Shown here: in pieces, positions 55,560-62,804 of the stretch
How the letters are laid out: every line of letters starts with the position of its first letter
Numbering within the stretch: position 1 is the stretch's first letter
Assembly (NCBI RefSeq): GCF_001866055.1
Contig: NZ_MLQS01000031.1
Coordinates: 62,001-126,000, forward strand
Direction of reading: 5' to 3'
Origin: Anaerobacillus alkalidiazotrophicus
GTDB lineage: Bacteria; Bacillota; Bacilli; Bacillales_H; Anaerobacillaceae
Length of the DNA: 64,000 bases
Made by a program: the position numbers and the translations under genes
Notes under the pieces: model-generated
Databases searched by the model: none
What the model was told of the DNA's origin: nothing
Seen by the model: the letters and a program-made list of their open reading frames with translations, nothing else

Positions 55560-55739
55560 GGTGCAATAAGAACCCATCTCAAATCTTAAGAAAATCGAAA
55601 AGTTTTGAGGTGGGGGTATAACTGTCCTTAAAGGTCCTATATAGAATAACTAATTATCAGAGAAACCTGATGATTAGTTATTCTTATGGTGGTATAAGTT
55701 AAACTAACAATCAGTGAATGATTGACTTCAGCTTTATTA
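55560..55739 (+). repeat. Repeat family D, copy 3
   Basis: Contains CCCATCTCAAA / TTTGAGGTGGG (11 bp, one wobble), TATAACTGTCC, the strong hairpin AATAACTAATTATCAG / CTGATGATTAGTTATT, TATAAGTTAAACTAACAA and terminal CTTCAGCTTTATT. Ends 59 bases before the thiT start. No TPP-riboswitch consensus is visible in this gap. Confidence 0.85.
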
Positions 55740-55798
55740 TCTTTAACCATCCTTGCATATATCAAGGTGATTTTATTATAAAGAAAGAGGTGTTTCTT

Positions 55799-56341
55799 TT
55801 GAAAAGACCAGTTTTACATTTGACTGAAATCGCCATGATGGCAGCTTTAGCTTTAATATTAGATTTTGTATCAATTAAAGGATTTTGGGGATATGGTGGT
55901 TCTGTTTCACTAGCAATGGTTCCCATTTTACTGATGGCTTATCGGAGAGGACTTAGTGCCGGCTTATTAACAGGCTTTATTGTTGGATCTATACAAATGT
56001 TTTACGGTTATTTTGTTCACCCGGTACAAATTTTTCTAGATTATGCTGTGGCGTATACAGTAGTAGGGTTTGCTGGGGTATTTAGTATTTCAGTTGCTGC
56101 AAGTAAAACAAGGCGTATGGTAGCAATTATTGCTGGTGTCTTTGTCGGTTCATTTCTTCGTTTTACTTCTCATTTTATTTCAGGTGTTGTATGGTTTGGT
56201 ATATATGCACCAGAAGGCATGAACGTTATTTTTTACTCAATTATTTATAACGCATCATACATGCTTCCAGTCTTTTTATTATCTACGGTTGTCTTTATTT
56301 TACTTTCAAATACAGCGCCTAGGCTGTTACATGGAAAATAA
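55799..56341 (+). CDS. thiT: ThiT, thiamine-binding S component of an ECF transporter
   Basis: 180-residue membrane protein with six transmembrane segments. It matches ThiT/YuaJ: LTEIAMMAALALILDFVSIK at the start, QIFLDYAVAYTVVGFAGVF, and RFTSHFISGVVWFG, which in ThiT contribute thiamine-binding residues. It would work with a shared ECF energising module encoded elsewhere. The TTG at 55799 follows AAGAGGTG; upstream in-frame ATGs lie in repeat D. Its position two bases before thiN links uptake with pyrophosphorylation of thiamine. Confidence 0.85.
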   Translation: MKRPVLHLTEIAMMAALALILDFVSIKGFWGYGGSVSLAMVPILLMAYRRGLSAGLLTGFIVGSIQMFYGYFVHPVQIFLDYAVAYTVVGFAGVFSISVAASKTRRMVAIIAGVFVGSFLRFTSHFISGVVWFGIYAPEGMNVIFYSIIYNASYMLPVFLLSTVVFILLSNTAPRLLHGK

Positions 56342-56343
56342 AT

Positions 56344-56976
56344 ATGAAACGTATCCATATTGTCGCAGGGGGACCGAGTATGAGTCTCCCTTCATTGCAT
56401 AAAAAGTCAAAAGATGAAATTTGGATAGGTGTAGATGGTGGCGTAGAACACCTAGTAGAGTTTGAGATCGAACCCGATTATGCTATCGGTGATTTTGATT
56501 CAATTTCTGTTATGACAAAGAGAAACGTAAGAGTATCTTCGTACAAACAATTTCCAAGCGAAAAAGATGAAACCGATCTTGAATTAGCGTTAACTTTTGC
56601 TATAGAGAAAAGACCAGAAGAGATTATTATTTATGGAGCAACTGGTGGTAGGTTAGATCATGAAATGATTAATTTGCAACTATTAAAAAAAGGTATAAAA
56701 AACTCAGTAAATATTTATATTGTTGATAATAAAAATCGAATCACAGTGAAAAAGCCAGGGAGTTACGATATATTTCAAAGTAATTACAAATATATTTCTT
56801 TTCTTTCGATGTTTGAATGCGTAGAGGATCTAACATTACAAGGTTTTAAATATCAATTAACAAATACAAAATTAAAGTATGGATCAAGTTTATGTATTAG
56901 TAATGAATTAATTGTAAATAGGGGTACTTATTCATTTTCTTTTGGCATATTAATAGTGGTAGAGAGTATTGATTAG
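56344..56976 (+). CDS. thiN: Thiamine pyrophosphokinase
   Basis: 210-residue enzyme making thiamine diphosphate from thiamine and ATP. Motifs IGVDGGVEHLVE, YAIGDFDSIS, FPSEKDETDLELAL with metal and ATP ligands, YGATGGRLDHEMINLQLL and the C-terminal thiamine-binding LKYGSSLCISNEL are all visible. It starts directly after thiT, with no separate ribosome binding site apparent, so translation may be coupled. Confidence 0.94.
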   Translation: MKRIHIVAGGPSMSLPSLHKKSKDEIWIGVDGGVEHLVEFEIEPDYAIGDFDSISVMTKRNVRVSSYKQFPSEKDETDLELALTFAIEKRPEEIIIYGATGGRLDHEMINLQLLKKGIKNSVNIYIVDNKNRITVKKPGSYDIFQSNYKYISFLSMFECVEDLTLQGFKYQLTNTKLKYGSSLCISNELIVNRGTYSFSFGILIVVESID

Positions 56977-57147
56977 ACAAACTGTTTTTAATAATGAATA
57001 TAAGGTGTAACATTATTTGGTAATTAAAGAAAATAGGTACTATTTTAAAACTGCTGAATATACTTATTATAACTGAGGTCATTTATACTTTATTCCTTTA
57101 TCGTTAGTGCTGAAAAATGACGAATCCCATGTTGAGGAGGGAGATTT

Positions 57148-57228
57148 ATGAAATTTTATACGATTAAGTTACCCAAATTTTTAGGAGGATTTGTAAGAGT
57201 AATATTAAATTCATTTAAAAAAGGTTAA
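57148..57228 (+). CDS. spoVM: SpoVM, spore coat anchoring peptide
   Basis: 26-residue amphipathic peptide, MKFYTIKLPKFLGGFVRVIL followed by NSFKKG. This matches B. subtilis SpoVM, including the Pro9 that is critical for sensing convex forespore membrane. Made in the mother cell, it anchors SpoIVA. TTGAGGAGGGAG precedes the ATG. Too short for most gene callers. A sigma-E promoter is expected upstream, but I could not identify one confidently. Confidence 0.97.
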   Translation: MKFYTIKLPKFLGGFVRVILNSFKKG

Positions 57229-57230
57229 AC

Positions 57231-57258
57231 AAAAAAGCACCATAATGGGTGCTTTTTT
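57231..57258. terminator. Bidirectional terminator between spoVM and rpmB
   Basis: AAAAAAGCACC / GGTGCTTTTTT stem serving the convergent spoVM and rpmB genes. Confidence 0.88.
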
Positions 57259-57271
57259 GTTTCAATTCATA

Positions 57272-57460
57272 TTATACGCGTTCAACTTTTCCTGATTTTA
57301 AAGCTCTAGCAGAAACGTATACACGTTTTGGCTTTCCATCTACCATAATACGAACTTTTTGTACATTCGCACCCCACTTACGCTTTGTTTTGTTCAATGC
57401 GTGTGAGCGTTTGTTTCCTGTACGAGCTTGTCTTCCAGTAATTACACATTTACGTGCCAT
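57272..57460 (-). CDS. rpmB: 50S ribosomal protein L28
   Basis: 62-residue L28 protein: [38 protein letters not shown] (quoted in part) with basic composition. Only the first cysteine of a CXXC zinc pair is present (Cys5), so it is the zinc-independent form. The start at 57460 is preceded on the minus strand by CAAGGAGGTGCAATC. Divergent from yloU, as in B. subtilis. Confidence 0.96.
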   Translation of the reverse strand: MARKCVITGRQARTGNKRSHALNKTKRKWGANVQKVRIMVDGKPKRVYVSARALKSGKVERV

Positions 57461-57520
57461 GATTGCACCTCCTTGTAAACCATGAGATGACACTCAAATT
57501 CATCTTATAAATACTTGCTA

Positions 57521-57549
57521 ATATTAGCATAGTAAAAAAAAGATTGCAA
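57521..57549 (-). promoter_or_regulatory. Candidate sigma-A promoter of rpmB
   Basis: On the minus strand TTGCAA (57549-57544), 17-base spacer, TAATAT (57526-57521). Transcription would start near 57513, about 50 bases before the start codon. Confidence 0.55.
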
Positions 57550-57581
57550 GAGGTTTTCGAATAATTATCAAGGTAAGATAC

Positions 57582-57609
57582 TTGACACTATATAAGTAAT
57601 AGCTATAAT
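57582..57609 (+). promoter_or_regulatory. Sigma-A promoter of the yloU-fakA unit
   Basis: Consensus TTGACA (57582-57587), 16-base spacer, TATAAT (57604-57609). It lies about 165 bases before yloU, leaving an untranslated leader without an obvious riboswitch. Confidence 0.7.
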
Positions 57610-57772
57610 CAAAAAAGTAAATGTTTTATGTATAATTAGGATACCTTAATTATAAAGCTAATAATTACGTAACGGATATATGAACTGATTGATATAGTTT
57701 TCTTTAAATATGTGGATAATTATAGTAAAATATGTTAAGCCACGATAGTACATTCTAAGGGAGGATTTCGAT

Positions 57773-58135
57773 ATGTCAATAAAGATAAAAACACAATTAG
57801 GTGTAATTGATGTTGCAAGAGAAGTTGTAGCCGTAATTGCTGGTGGAGCAGCAATCGACTGCTATGGAATTGTAGGCATGGCTTCACAAAAGCAATTGAA
57901 AGATGGACTTACAGAATTGCTAGGTAAAGAAAACTTTACTAGAGGCGTTGTAATACGTGAAGAAGATGATGAAATTCATATTGATATGTATATAATCGTT
58001 AGCTATGGAACAAAAATTTCTGAGGTTGCCCATAATGTTCAAACGAAAGTAAAGTATCAGCTTGAGCAAATGTTGGGTTTGACAGTTGACTCAGTGAATA
58101 TATTCGTGCAAGGAGTTAAGGTAATAAATCCATAG
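57773..58135 (+). CDS. yloU: YloU, Asp23 family protein
   Basis: 120-residue Asp23/DUF322 protein. IDVAREVVAVIAGGAAIDCYGIVGMAS and YIIVSYGTKISEVAHNVQTKVKYQLEQMLGLTVDSVNIFVQGV are family hallmarks (quoted in parts). Family members are linked to cell envelope and alkaline stress; in Firmicutes this one is almost always next to fakA. AAGGGAGG precedes the ATG. Confidence 0.93.
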   Translation: MSIKIKTQLGVIDVAREVVAVIAGGAAIDCYGIVGMASQKQLKDGLTELLGKENFTRGVVIREEDDEIHIDMYIIVSYGTKISEVAHNVQTKVKYQLEQMLGLTVDSVNIFVQGVKVINP

Positions 58136-58157
58136 TTCGTTTTAAGGAGGAACATTT

Positions 58158-59843
58158 GTGACACTGAAGAGTTTAGAGGGTGAAAAGCTTGCCCAAATGT
58201 TTATTAAAGGAGCCAGTAATTTATCAAAGAATGTTAAATTAGTGGATTCGTTAAATGTGTTCCCTGTACCGGATGGTGATACAGGGACGAATATGAATTT
58301 GTCCATTTCCTCAGGAGTGAAAGAAGTGAACACTCAAAATTCAGAACATGTAGGTAAAGTTGCTGGAGCTTTTGCAAAAGGTTTGTTGATGGGGGCTCGA
58401 GGAAACTCAGGAGTAATTTTATCACAACTTTTTCGAGGATTTTCAAAATCTGTTGAAGGTAAAACGTCCTTGAATGCTAAACAATTTGCTGATGCTTTTA
58501 CTTATGGAGTAGATATGGCTTATAAAGCAGTGATGAAGCCTGTTGAAGGAACAATTTTAACAGTAGCTAAAGATGCGGCTAAAAAAGCTCAAGAGACCGC
58601 TAAACGTACGGATGATATTATTCAAATTATGGATGCGACACTGGCTGAAGCAAATAAATCATTAGATCGCACTCCAAGTTTACTACCTGTTTTAAAAGAA
58701 GTAGGTGTAGTTGATTCAGGTGGGAAGGGCTTAGTAATTATTTATGAAGGTTTTTTAGCAGTACTAAAAGGCGAAGAAATTGTTGAACTTGATAGAAAGT
58801 CGGCATCTATGTCTGAACTTGTGAAAGTAGAACATCACCAAAACGCTCAAAGTTACATGGCTACTGAAGACATAGAGTTTGGATATTGTACAGAAGTGAT
58901 GGTTAAATTCGAGGAAGAAAAGATTGAAAAAAATCCGTTTGATGAAGTAGCTTTTCGTCAATTATTAAGTAATCATGGAGATTCTTTGTTAGTTGTTTCT
59001 GATGATGATTTACTTAAAATACATATTCATGCTGAACAACCAGGCGAAGTCATCACTCAGGCTCAAAGGTTTGGAAGCTTAATTAACGTGAAAATAGAAA
59101 ATATGCGAGAACAACACACTCACTTACTAGAAGAAACAAAAGCAGTTTACGAGGAAGAGCCAATTGCTTCCACTTCGGAAACTAAAGCGGAGTTTGGAAT
59201 TATTACAGTAGCTATGGGTGAAGGGATTGCTAAAATGTTTAAAAGCCTAGGCGCTGGAATTGTTATAGAAGGTGGTCAAACAATGAACCCAAGCACTGAA
59301 GATTTTGTTAAGGCGGTTTCAAATGTTCGTGCCAATAAGATCTTTATTTTACCGAATAATAGTAATATTATTTTGGCTGCAGAGCAGGCTGCTTCAGTTG
59401 TTGAGGAAGATGTTGTCGTTGTACCATCTAAAACAGTCCCACAAGGTTTAGCTGCATTATTAGCTTTTAATCCATCAGGGAACCTTGAAACAAATTCTGA
59501 GGATATGAAAGCTGCTTTAGCTTTAGTGAAGACTGGGCAAGTTACTTTTTCGGTACGAGATACTAATCTTGATGGTGTAGAAATTAAAAAAGATGACTTC
59601 ATGGGGATTTCTGAGAAGAAAATTGTTTCTTCAGGACCTGATCGTCTTAAAGTGACAGAACAATTGTTAGATCAAATGATTGATGAAAACTCTGAAATCG
59701 TAACAATTATTCGTGGTGATGGTACTACTGAAGAAGAAACAGATAAGCTTGTTGATTATATTGAAATAAATTTTAAAGATGTAGAAGTAGAAGTTTACGA
59801 AGGTAATCAACCTTTATATTCTTATATCTTTTCTGTTGAATAA
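58158..59843 (+). CDS. fakA: FakA (YloV), fatty acid kinase ATP-binding subunit
   Basis: 561-residue kinase that phosphorylates fatty acids bound to FakB. The N-terminal DAK2/DhaL domain (1 to about 200) has the nucleotide/metal motif NVFPVPDGDTGTNMNLS and GARGNSGVILSQLFRGF; a middle domain and a C-terminal DegV-related domain (from about 340, FGIITVAMGEGIAKMF) follow. The start is GTG at 58158 after AAGGAGGAAC. The next gene encodes a FakB/DegV protein, which supports this role. Confidence 0.93.
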   Translation: MTLKSLEGEKLAQMFIKGASNLSKNVKLVDSLNVFPVPDGDTGTNMNLSISSGVKEVNTQNSEHVGKVAGAFAKGLLMGARGNSGVILSQLFRGFSKSVEGKTSLNAKQFADAFTYGVDMAYKAVMKPVEGTILTVAKDAAKKAQETAKRTDDIIQIMDATLAEANKSLDRTPSLLPVLKEVGVVDSGGKGLVIIYEGFLAVLKGEEIVELDRKSASMSELVKVEHHQNAQSYMATEDIEFGYCTEVMVKFEEEKIEKNPFDEVAFRQLLSNHGDSLLVVSDDDLLKIHIHAEQPGEVITQAQRFGSLINVKIENMREQHTHLLEETKAVYEEEPIASTSETKAEFGIITVAMGEGIAKMFKSLGAGIVIEGGQTMNPSTEDFVKAVSNVRANKIFILPNNSNIILAAEQAASVVEEDVVVVPSKTVPQGLAALLAFNPSGNLETNSEDMKAALALVKTGQVTFSVRDTNLDGVEIKKDDFMGISEKKIVSSGPDRLKVTEQLLDQMIDENSEIVTIIRGDGTTEEETDKLVDYIEINFKDVEVEVYEGNQPLYSYIFSVE

Positions 59844-59864
59844 TATTGAGGAGGGTGATTCGTT

Positions 59865-60725
59865 ATGGGAAAAGTAAGAGTTGTCACCGATAGTACGTCT
59901 GATATTCCAAAGTCATTGGTGGAAGAACTAAATATCGCTGTTGTACCATTGAAAGTACTTTTTGGTGAACAAGAAACATATGAAGATGGAGTCACGATAC
60001 AAGCTAAGGAATTTTATGAAAATCTTGCAACATCAGATGTTATCCCCTCAACCTCTCAGCCGTCTCCGTATCAATTTGAAGAAGTGTATAAGGAAATTGA
60101 TACGGAGGATCAAGGCTGTGATATTATTTCAATTCACATATCATCGAAGCTAAGTGGTACATTTCAATCAGCTGTTATAGCTTCAGATGTGGTGAAAGAA
60201 ACAATAAATGTTACTGTTGTTGATTCTAAAAGAGCAGCTTATTCTTGTGGGATGATTGTTACTGAAATTGCAAAACTAGCTAAACAAGGTGCAACAAAGG
60301 AGCAATGCTTATCGCGATTAAATGAGTTGTTAAAGGATACAACGATTTATTTTATGGTTGATACATTAGAGTTTTTACAAAAGAATGGTCGAATTGGTAA
60401 AGCGTCAGCGGTACTCGGTTCATTATTGAAAATTAAACCAATCCTTTCGTTAAATGAAGATGGAGAAGTTTATCCTGTTGATAAAGTGCGTGGGCAGAAA
60501 AAAGCTTTGGCAAAGATTTATGACTATCTAGAGAAAGACTATGGCAATCAACCGATAATCGTTGGGGTTATTCATGCAAATACAATTGAATTGGCTACTG
60601 AGATTATGACGGAAATGCGTAGTCGTTTTAACATTAGTTCGGAAGTTTTTACTGATATTGGTCCTGTAATTGGTGCGCATGTAGGTCCAGGGGCAATAGG
60701 AATTACTGTTACTCTTGCTAAATAA
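59865..60725 (+). CDS. DegV family fatty-acid-binding protein (FakB-like)
   Basis: 286-residue DegV-fold protein. Signature VRVVTDSTSDIPKSLVEELNI, SQPSPYQFEE, ISIHISSKLSGTFQSA and the C-terminal IGPVIGAHVGPGAIGI; these bind the fatty acid carboxylate in FakB. Placed 21 bases after fakA, it likely supplies acyl substrate to FakA. This gene is not at the equivalent place in B. subtilis as far as I recall. GAGGAGGGTG precedes the ATG. Confidence 0.92.
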   Translation: MGKVRVVTDSTSDIPKSLVEELNIAVVPLKVLFGEQETYEDGVTIQAKEFYENLATSDVIPSTSQPSPYQFEEVYKEIDTEDQGCDIISIHISSKLSGTFQSAVIASDVVKETINVTVVDSKRAAYSCGMIVTEIAKLAKQGATKEQCLSRLNELLKDTTIYFMVDTLEFLQKNGRIGKASAVLGSLLKIKPILSLNEDGEVYPVDKVRGQKKALAKIYDYLEKDYGNQPIIVGVIHANTIELATEIMTEMRSRFNISSEVFTDIGPVIGAHVGPGAIGITVTLAK

Positions 60726-60733
60726 GCTTTATG

Positions 60734-60776
60734 GTGTCAGAAAACCATACATATATGGTTGCTGGCACTTTTTTTG
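60734..60776 (+). terminator. Terminator after the DegV gene
   Basis: Outer stem GTGTCAG / CTGGCAC, inner stem ACCAT / ATGGT, followed by TTTTTTT. Confidence 0.85.
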
Positions 60777-60790
60777 CAATGGAAGAATGT

Positions 60791-61127
60791 ATAAAACTCC
60801 TTACTTGGAAACTGTCTAGCGCAAGCAGCCTACGAGCTCGGTCACTTCAGTCAAGTTACTGACTTCAATGTCTTCTTGGATTACTTCTTGAATATGCTCC
60901 GTGCTACTTTGCTCCTGCGATTACTCGTCGCACAAAACACTGCTTCGAGGAAGCCTACTTCGAAGCAGTGCTGTTAGACGCAGAAGCACGCGGAAGCCAA
61001 AGAGCGGCTTCTGTCAAAGGACGCCCCAGTGAAGCTACTACTTGGAATACTTCGAAGTGGCTTTGCGACGAGCAAACGGAGTGGCACAGGAGCAGCTGCT
61101 CGTGACCAAGGCGCTTGCGCTTTTCTT
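60791..61127 (+). repeat. Repeat family A, copy 4 (largest)
   Basis: 337 bp with nested complementary arms: AGCGCAAGC (60818-60826) / GCTTGCGCT (61113-61121); GCTCCTG (60911-60917) / CAGGAGC (61087-61093); CTCGTCGCA (60924-60932) / TGCGACGAG (61064-61072); CACTGCTTCG (60938-60947) / CGAAGCAGTG (60961-60970); and GAAGCC / GGCTTC near 60993-61010. It is the only copy with both the left and right modules. The 95 bases to sdaAB show nothing else clear. Confidence 0.88.
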
Positions 61128-61222
61128 AAAATGTTTTCAATTTTTTTAGGGTGGCGACAAGACAAAGTAAATAATATAACTATAATTAAACTAACAGCTT
61201 AGAGAATTTTTCGGAGGTATTT

Positions 61223-61888
61223 ATGAAATATAGAACGGTTTTTGATATTATTGGCCCAATAATGATCGGTCCTTCTAGCTCCCATACAGCAGGAGCTGCT
61301 CGAATTGGAAGAGTTGCTAGAACACTTCTAGGAAAAGAACCTAAATTTGTAGAAATTTCCTTCTATGGCTCTTTTGCGAAAACATATAAAGGACATGGGA
61401 CAGATGTTGCAATAATAGGTGGGTTACTCGATTTTGATACTTTTGATCAAAGAATAAAAGATTCTCTCACCATTGCTATGGCTTTAGGGATTACTTATAA
61501 AATCGTGACAGAGGATGCTATTACAGATCACCCAAATACAGCAAAAGTTCGACTAGGGACGTGTGAACAAGATACAATAGAATTAGTTGGGATTTCCATA
61601 GGTGGAGGAAAGATAGAAATCGTTGAACTAAATAGCTTTAAATTAAAATTATCAGGTAATCATCCTGCGATATTGGTTGTACATGATGATCGATTTGGGG
61701 TTATTGCAGCGGTATCTAATGTATTAGCAAAGTATGAAATTAATATTGGCCATATGGAAGTCTCGAGAAAAGAAAAAGGTAAAGAAGCGTTAATGGTTAT
61801 TGAGATTGATCAAAACGTTGATGAAAAACTTTTAGCTGAAGTAAAATCTTTACCAAATATCTCTAAGGTAACTAAGATACATGAATAA
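61223..61888 (+). CDS. sdaAB: L-serine dehydratase, beta subunit
   Basis: 221-residue subunit of the iron-sulfur L-serine dehydratase that deaminates serine to pyruvate. Motifs DIIGPIMIGPSSSHTAGA near the start and GSFAKTYKGHGTDVAIIGG, with a C-terminal ACT domain (about 148-221: HPAILVVHDDRFGVIAAVSNVLAKYEINIGHMEVSR, quoted in parts). CGGAGGT precedes the ATG. sdaAA follows after 29 bases. Confidence 0.95.
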   Translation: MKYRTVFDIIGPIMIGPSSSHTAGAARIGRVARTLLGKEPKFVEISFYGSFAKTYKGHGTDVAIIGGLLDFDTFDQRIKDSLTIAMALGITYKIVTEDAITDHPNTAKVRLGTCEQDTIELVGISIGGGKIEIVELNSFKLKLSGNHPAILVVHDDRFGVIAAVSNVLAKYEINIGHMEVSRKEKGKEALMVIEIDQNVDEKLLAEVKSLPNISKVTKIHE

Positions 61889-61917
61889 CAACGCGAGAGA
61901 CTAGGGAGAGATAAACA

Positions 61918-62802
61918 ATGTTTCGAAATGTGGCTGAATTAGTAGAATTGGCAGAGAAGGAAGGCATCCTTATCTCTGATATAATGATAAAACAGGAAAT
62001 GGATGTTTCTGAGAAAAGTTTTGAAGAAATATTTGATCAGATGGACAGAAATTTATGTGTCATGGAAGAAGCTATTGAAAGAGGAATTAAAGAAAAAGTT
62101 CGTTCAATATCAGGTTTAACAGGAGGAGATGCAATTCTTTTACAAAATTATATACAGAGTGGAAAATCTCTATCTGGTGAATTTCTTCTTGATGCTGTTA
62201 GTAAAGCAATAGCAACAAATGAAGTAAATGCAGCAATGGGGACTATTTGCGCAACTCCTACAGCCGGTTCAGCTGGAGTAGTACCAGGAACCCTATTTGC
62301 TATTAAGAAAAAAATTAATCCTTCTAGAGAGAAAATGGTTCGTTTTTTATTTACAAGTGGTGCATTTGGGCTTGTGGTAGCAAACAATGCTACTATTTCA
62401 GGTGCAGGTGGTGGTTGTCAGGCTGAAGTTGGTAGTGCAACAGGTATGGCAGCAGCAGCCATTGTAGAACTTATGGGTGGGAAACCTATACAATCGGCCC
62501 ATGCAATGGCAATAGCATTAAAAAATATGCTAGGGTTAGTTTGTGATCCTGTTGCTGGACTTGTTGAAGTTCCATGCGTTAAGCGAAATGCTATGGGAGC
62601 CGCCAATGCACTTGTTGCAGCTGACATGGCATTAGCGGGAATAGAAAGTAGAATTCCATGTGACGAAGTAATTGAGGCTATGTACAAAATAGGTCAGTCT
62701 ATGTCAAGAGATTTAAAAGAAACCGCAGGAGGAGGTTTAGCGGCTACTCCAACAGGTAGAGCACTAGAAGCGAAAATCTTTGGATTTAGTCACGAAAAAT
62801 AA
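61918..62802 (+). CDS. sdaAA: L-serine dehydratase, alpha subunit
   Basis: 294-residue catalytic subunit carrying the 4Fe-4S cluster. Cysteines in TICATPTAGSAGVVPG, GAGGGCQAEVGSATGMA and GLVCDPVAGLVEVPC are the likely ligands. Forms a two-subunit enzyme with the preceding gene. AGGGAGAG precedes the ATG. recG begins three bases after its stop. Confidence 0.96.
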   Translation: MFRNVAELVELAEKEGILISDIMIKQEMDVSEKSFEEIFDQMDRNLCVMEEAIERGIKEKVRSISGLTGGDAILLQNYIQSGKSLSGEFLLDAVSKAIATNEVNAAMGTICATPTAGSAGVVPGTLFAIKKKINPSREKMVRFLFTSGAFGLVVANNATISGAGGGCQAEVGSATGMAAAAIVELMGGKPIQSAHAMAIALKNMLGLVCDPVAGLVEVPCVKRNAMGAANALVAADMALAGIESRIPCDEVIEAMYKIGQSMSRDLKETAGGGLAATPTGRALEAKIFGFSHEK

Positions 62803-62804
62803 AG

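Noticed and set aside
55373..55798. TPP riboswitch upstream of thiT-thiN
   Set aside because: The conserved CTGAGA and ACCTGATCTGG-type words are absent; hairpins there are better explained by family D.
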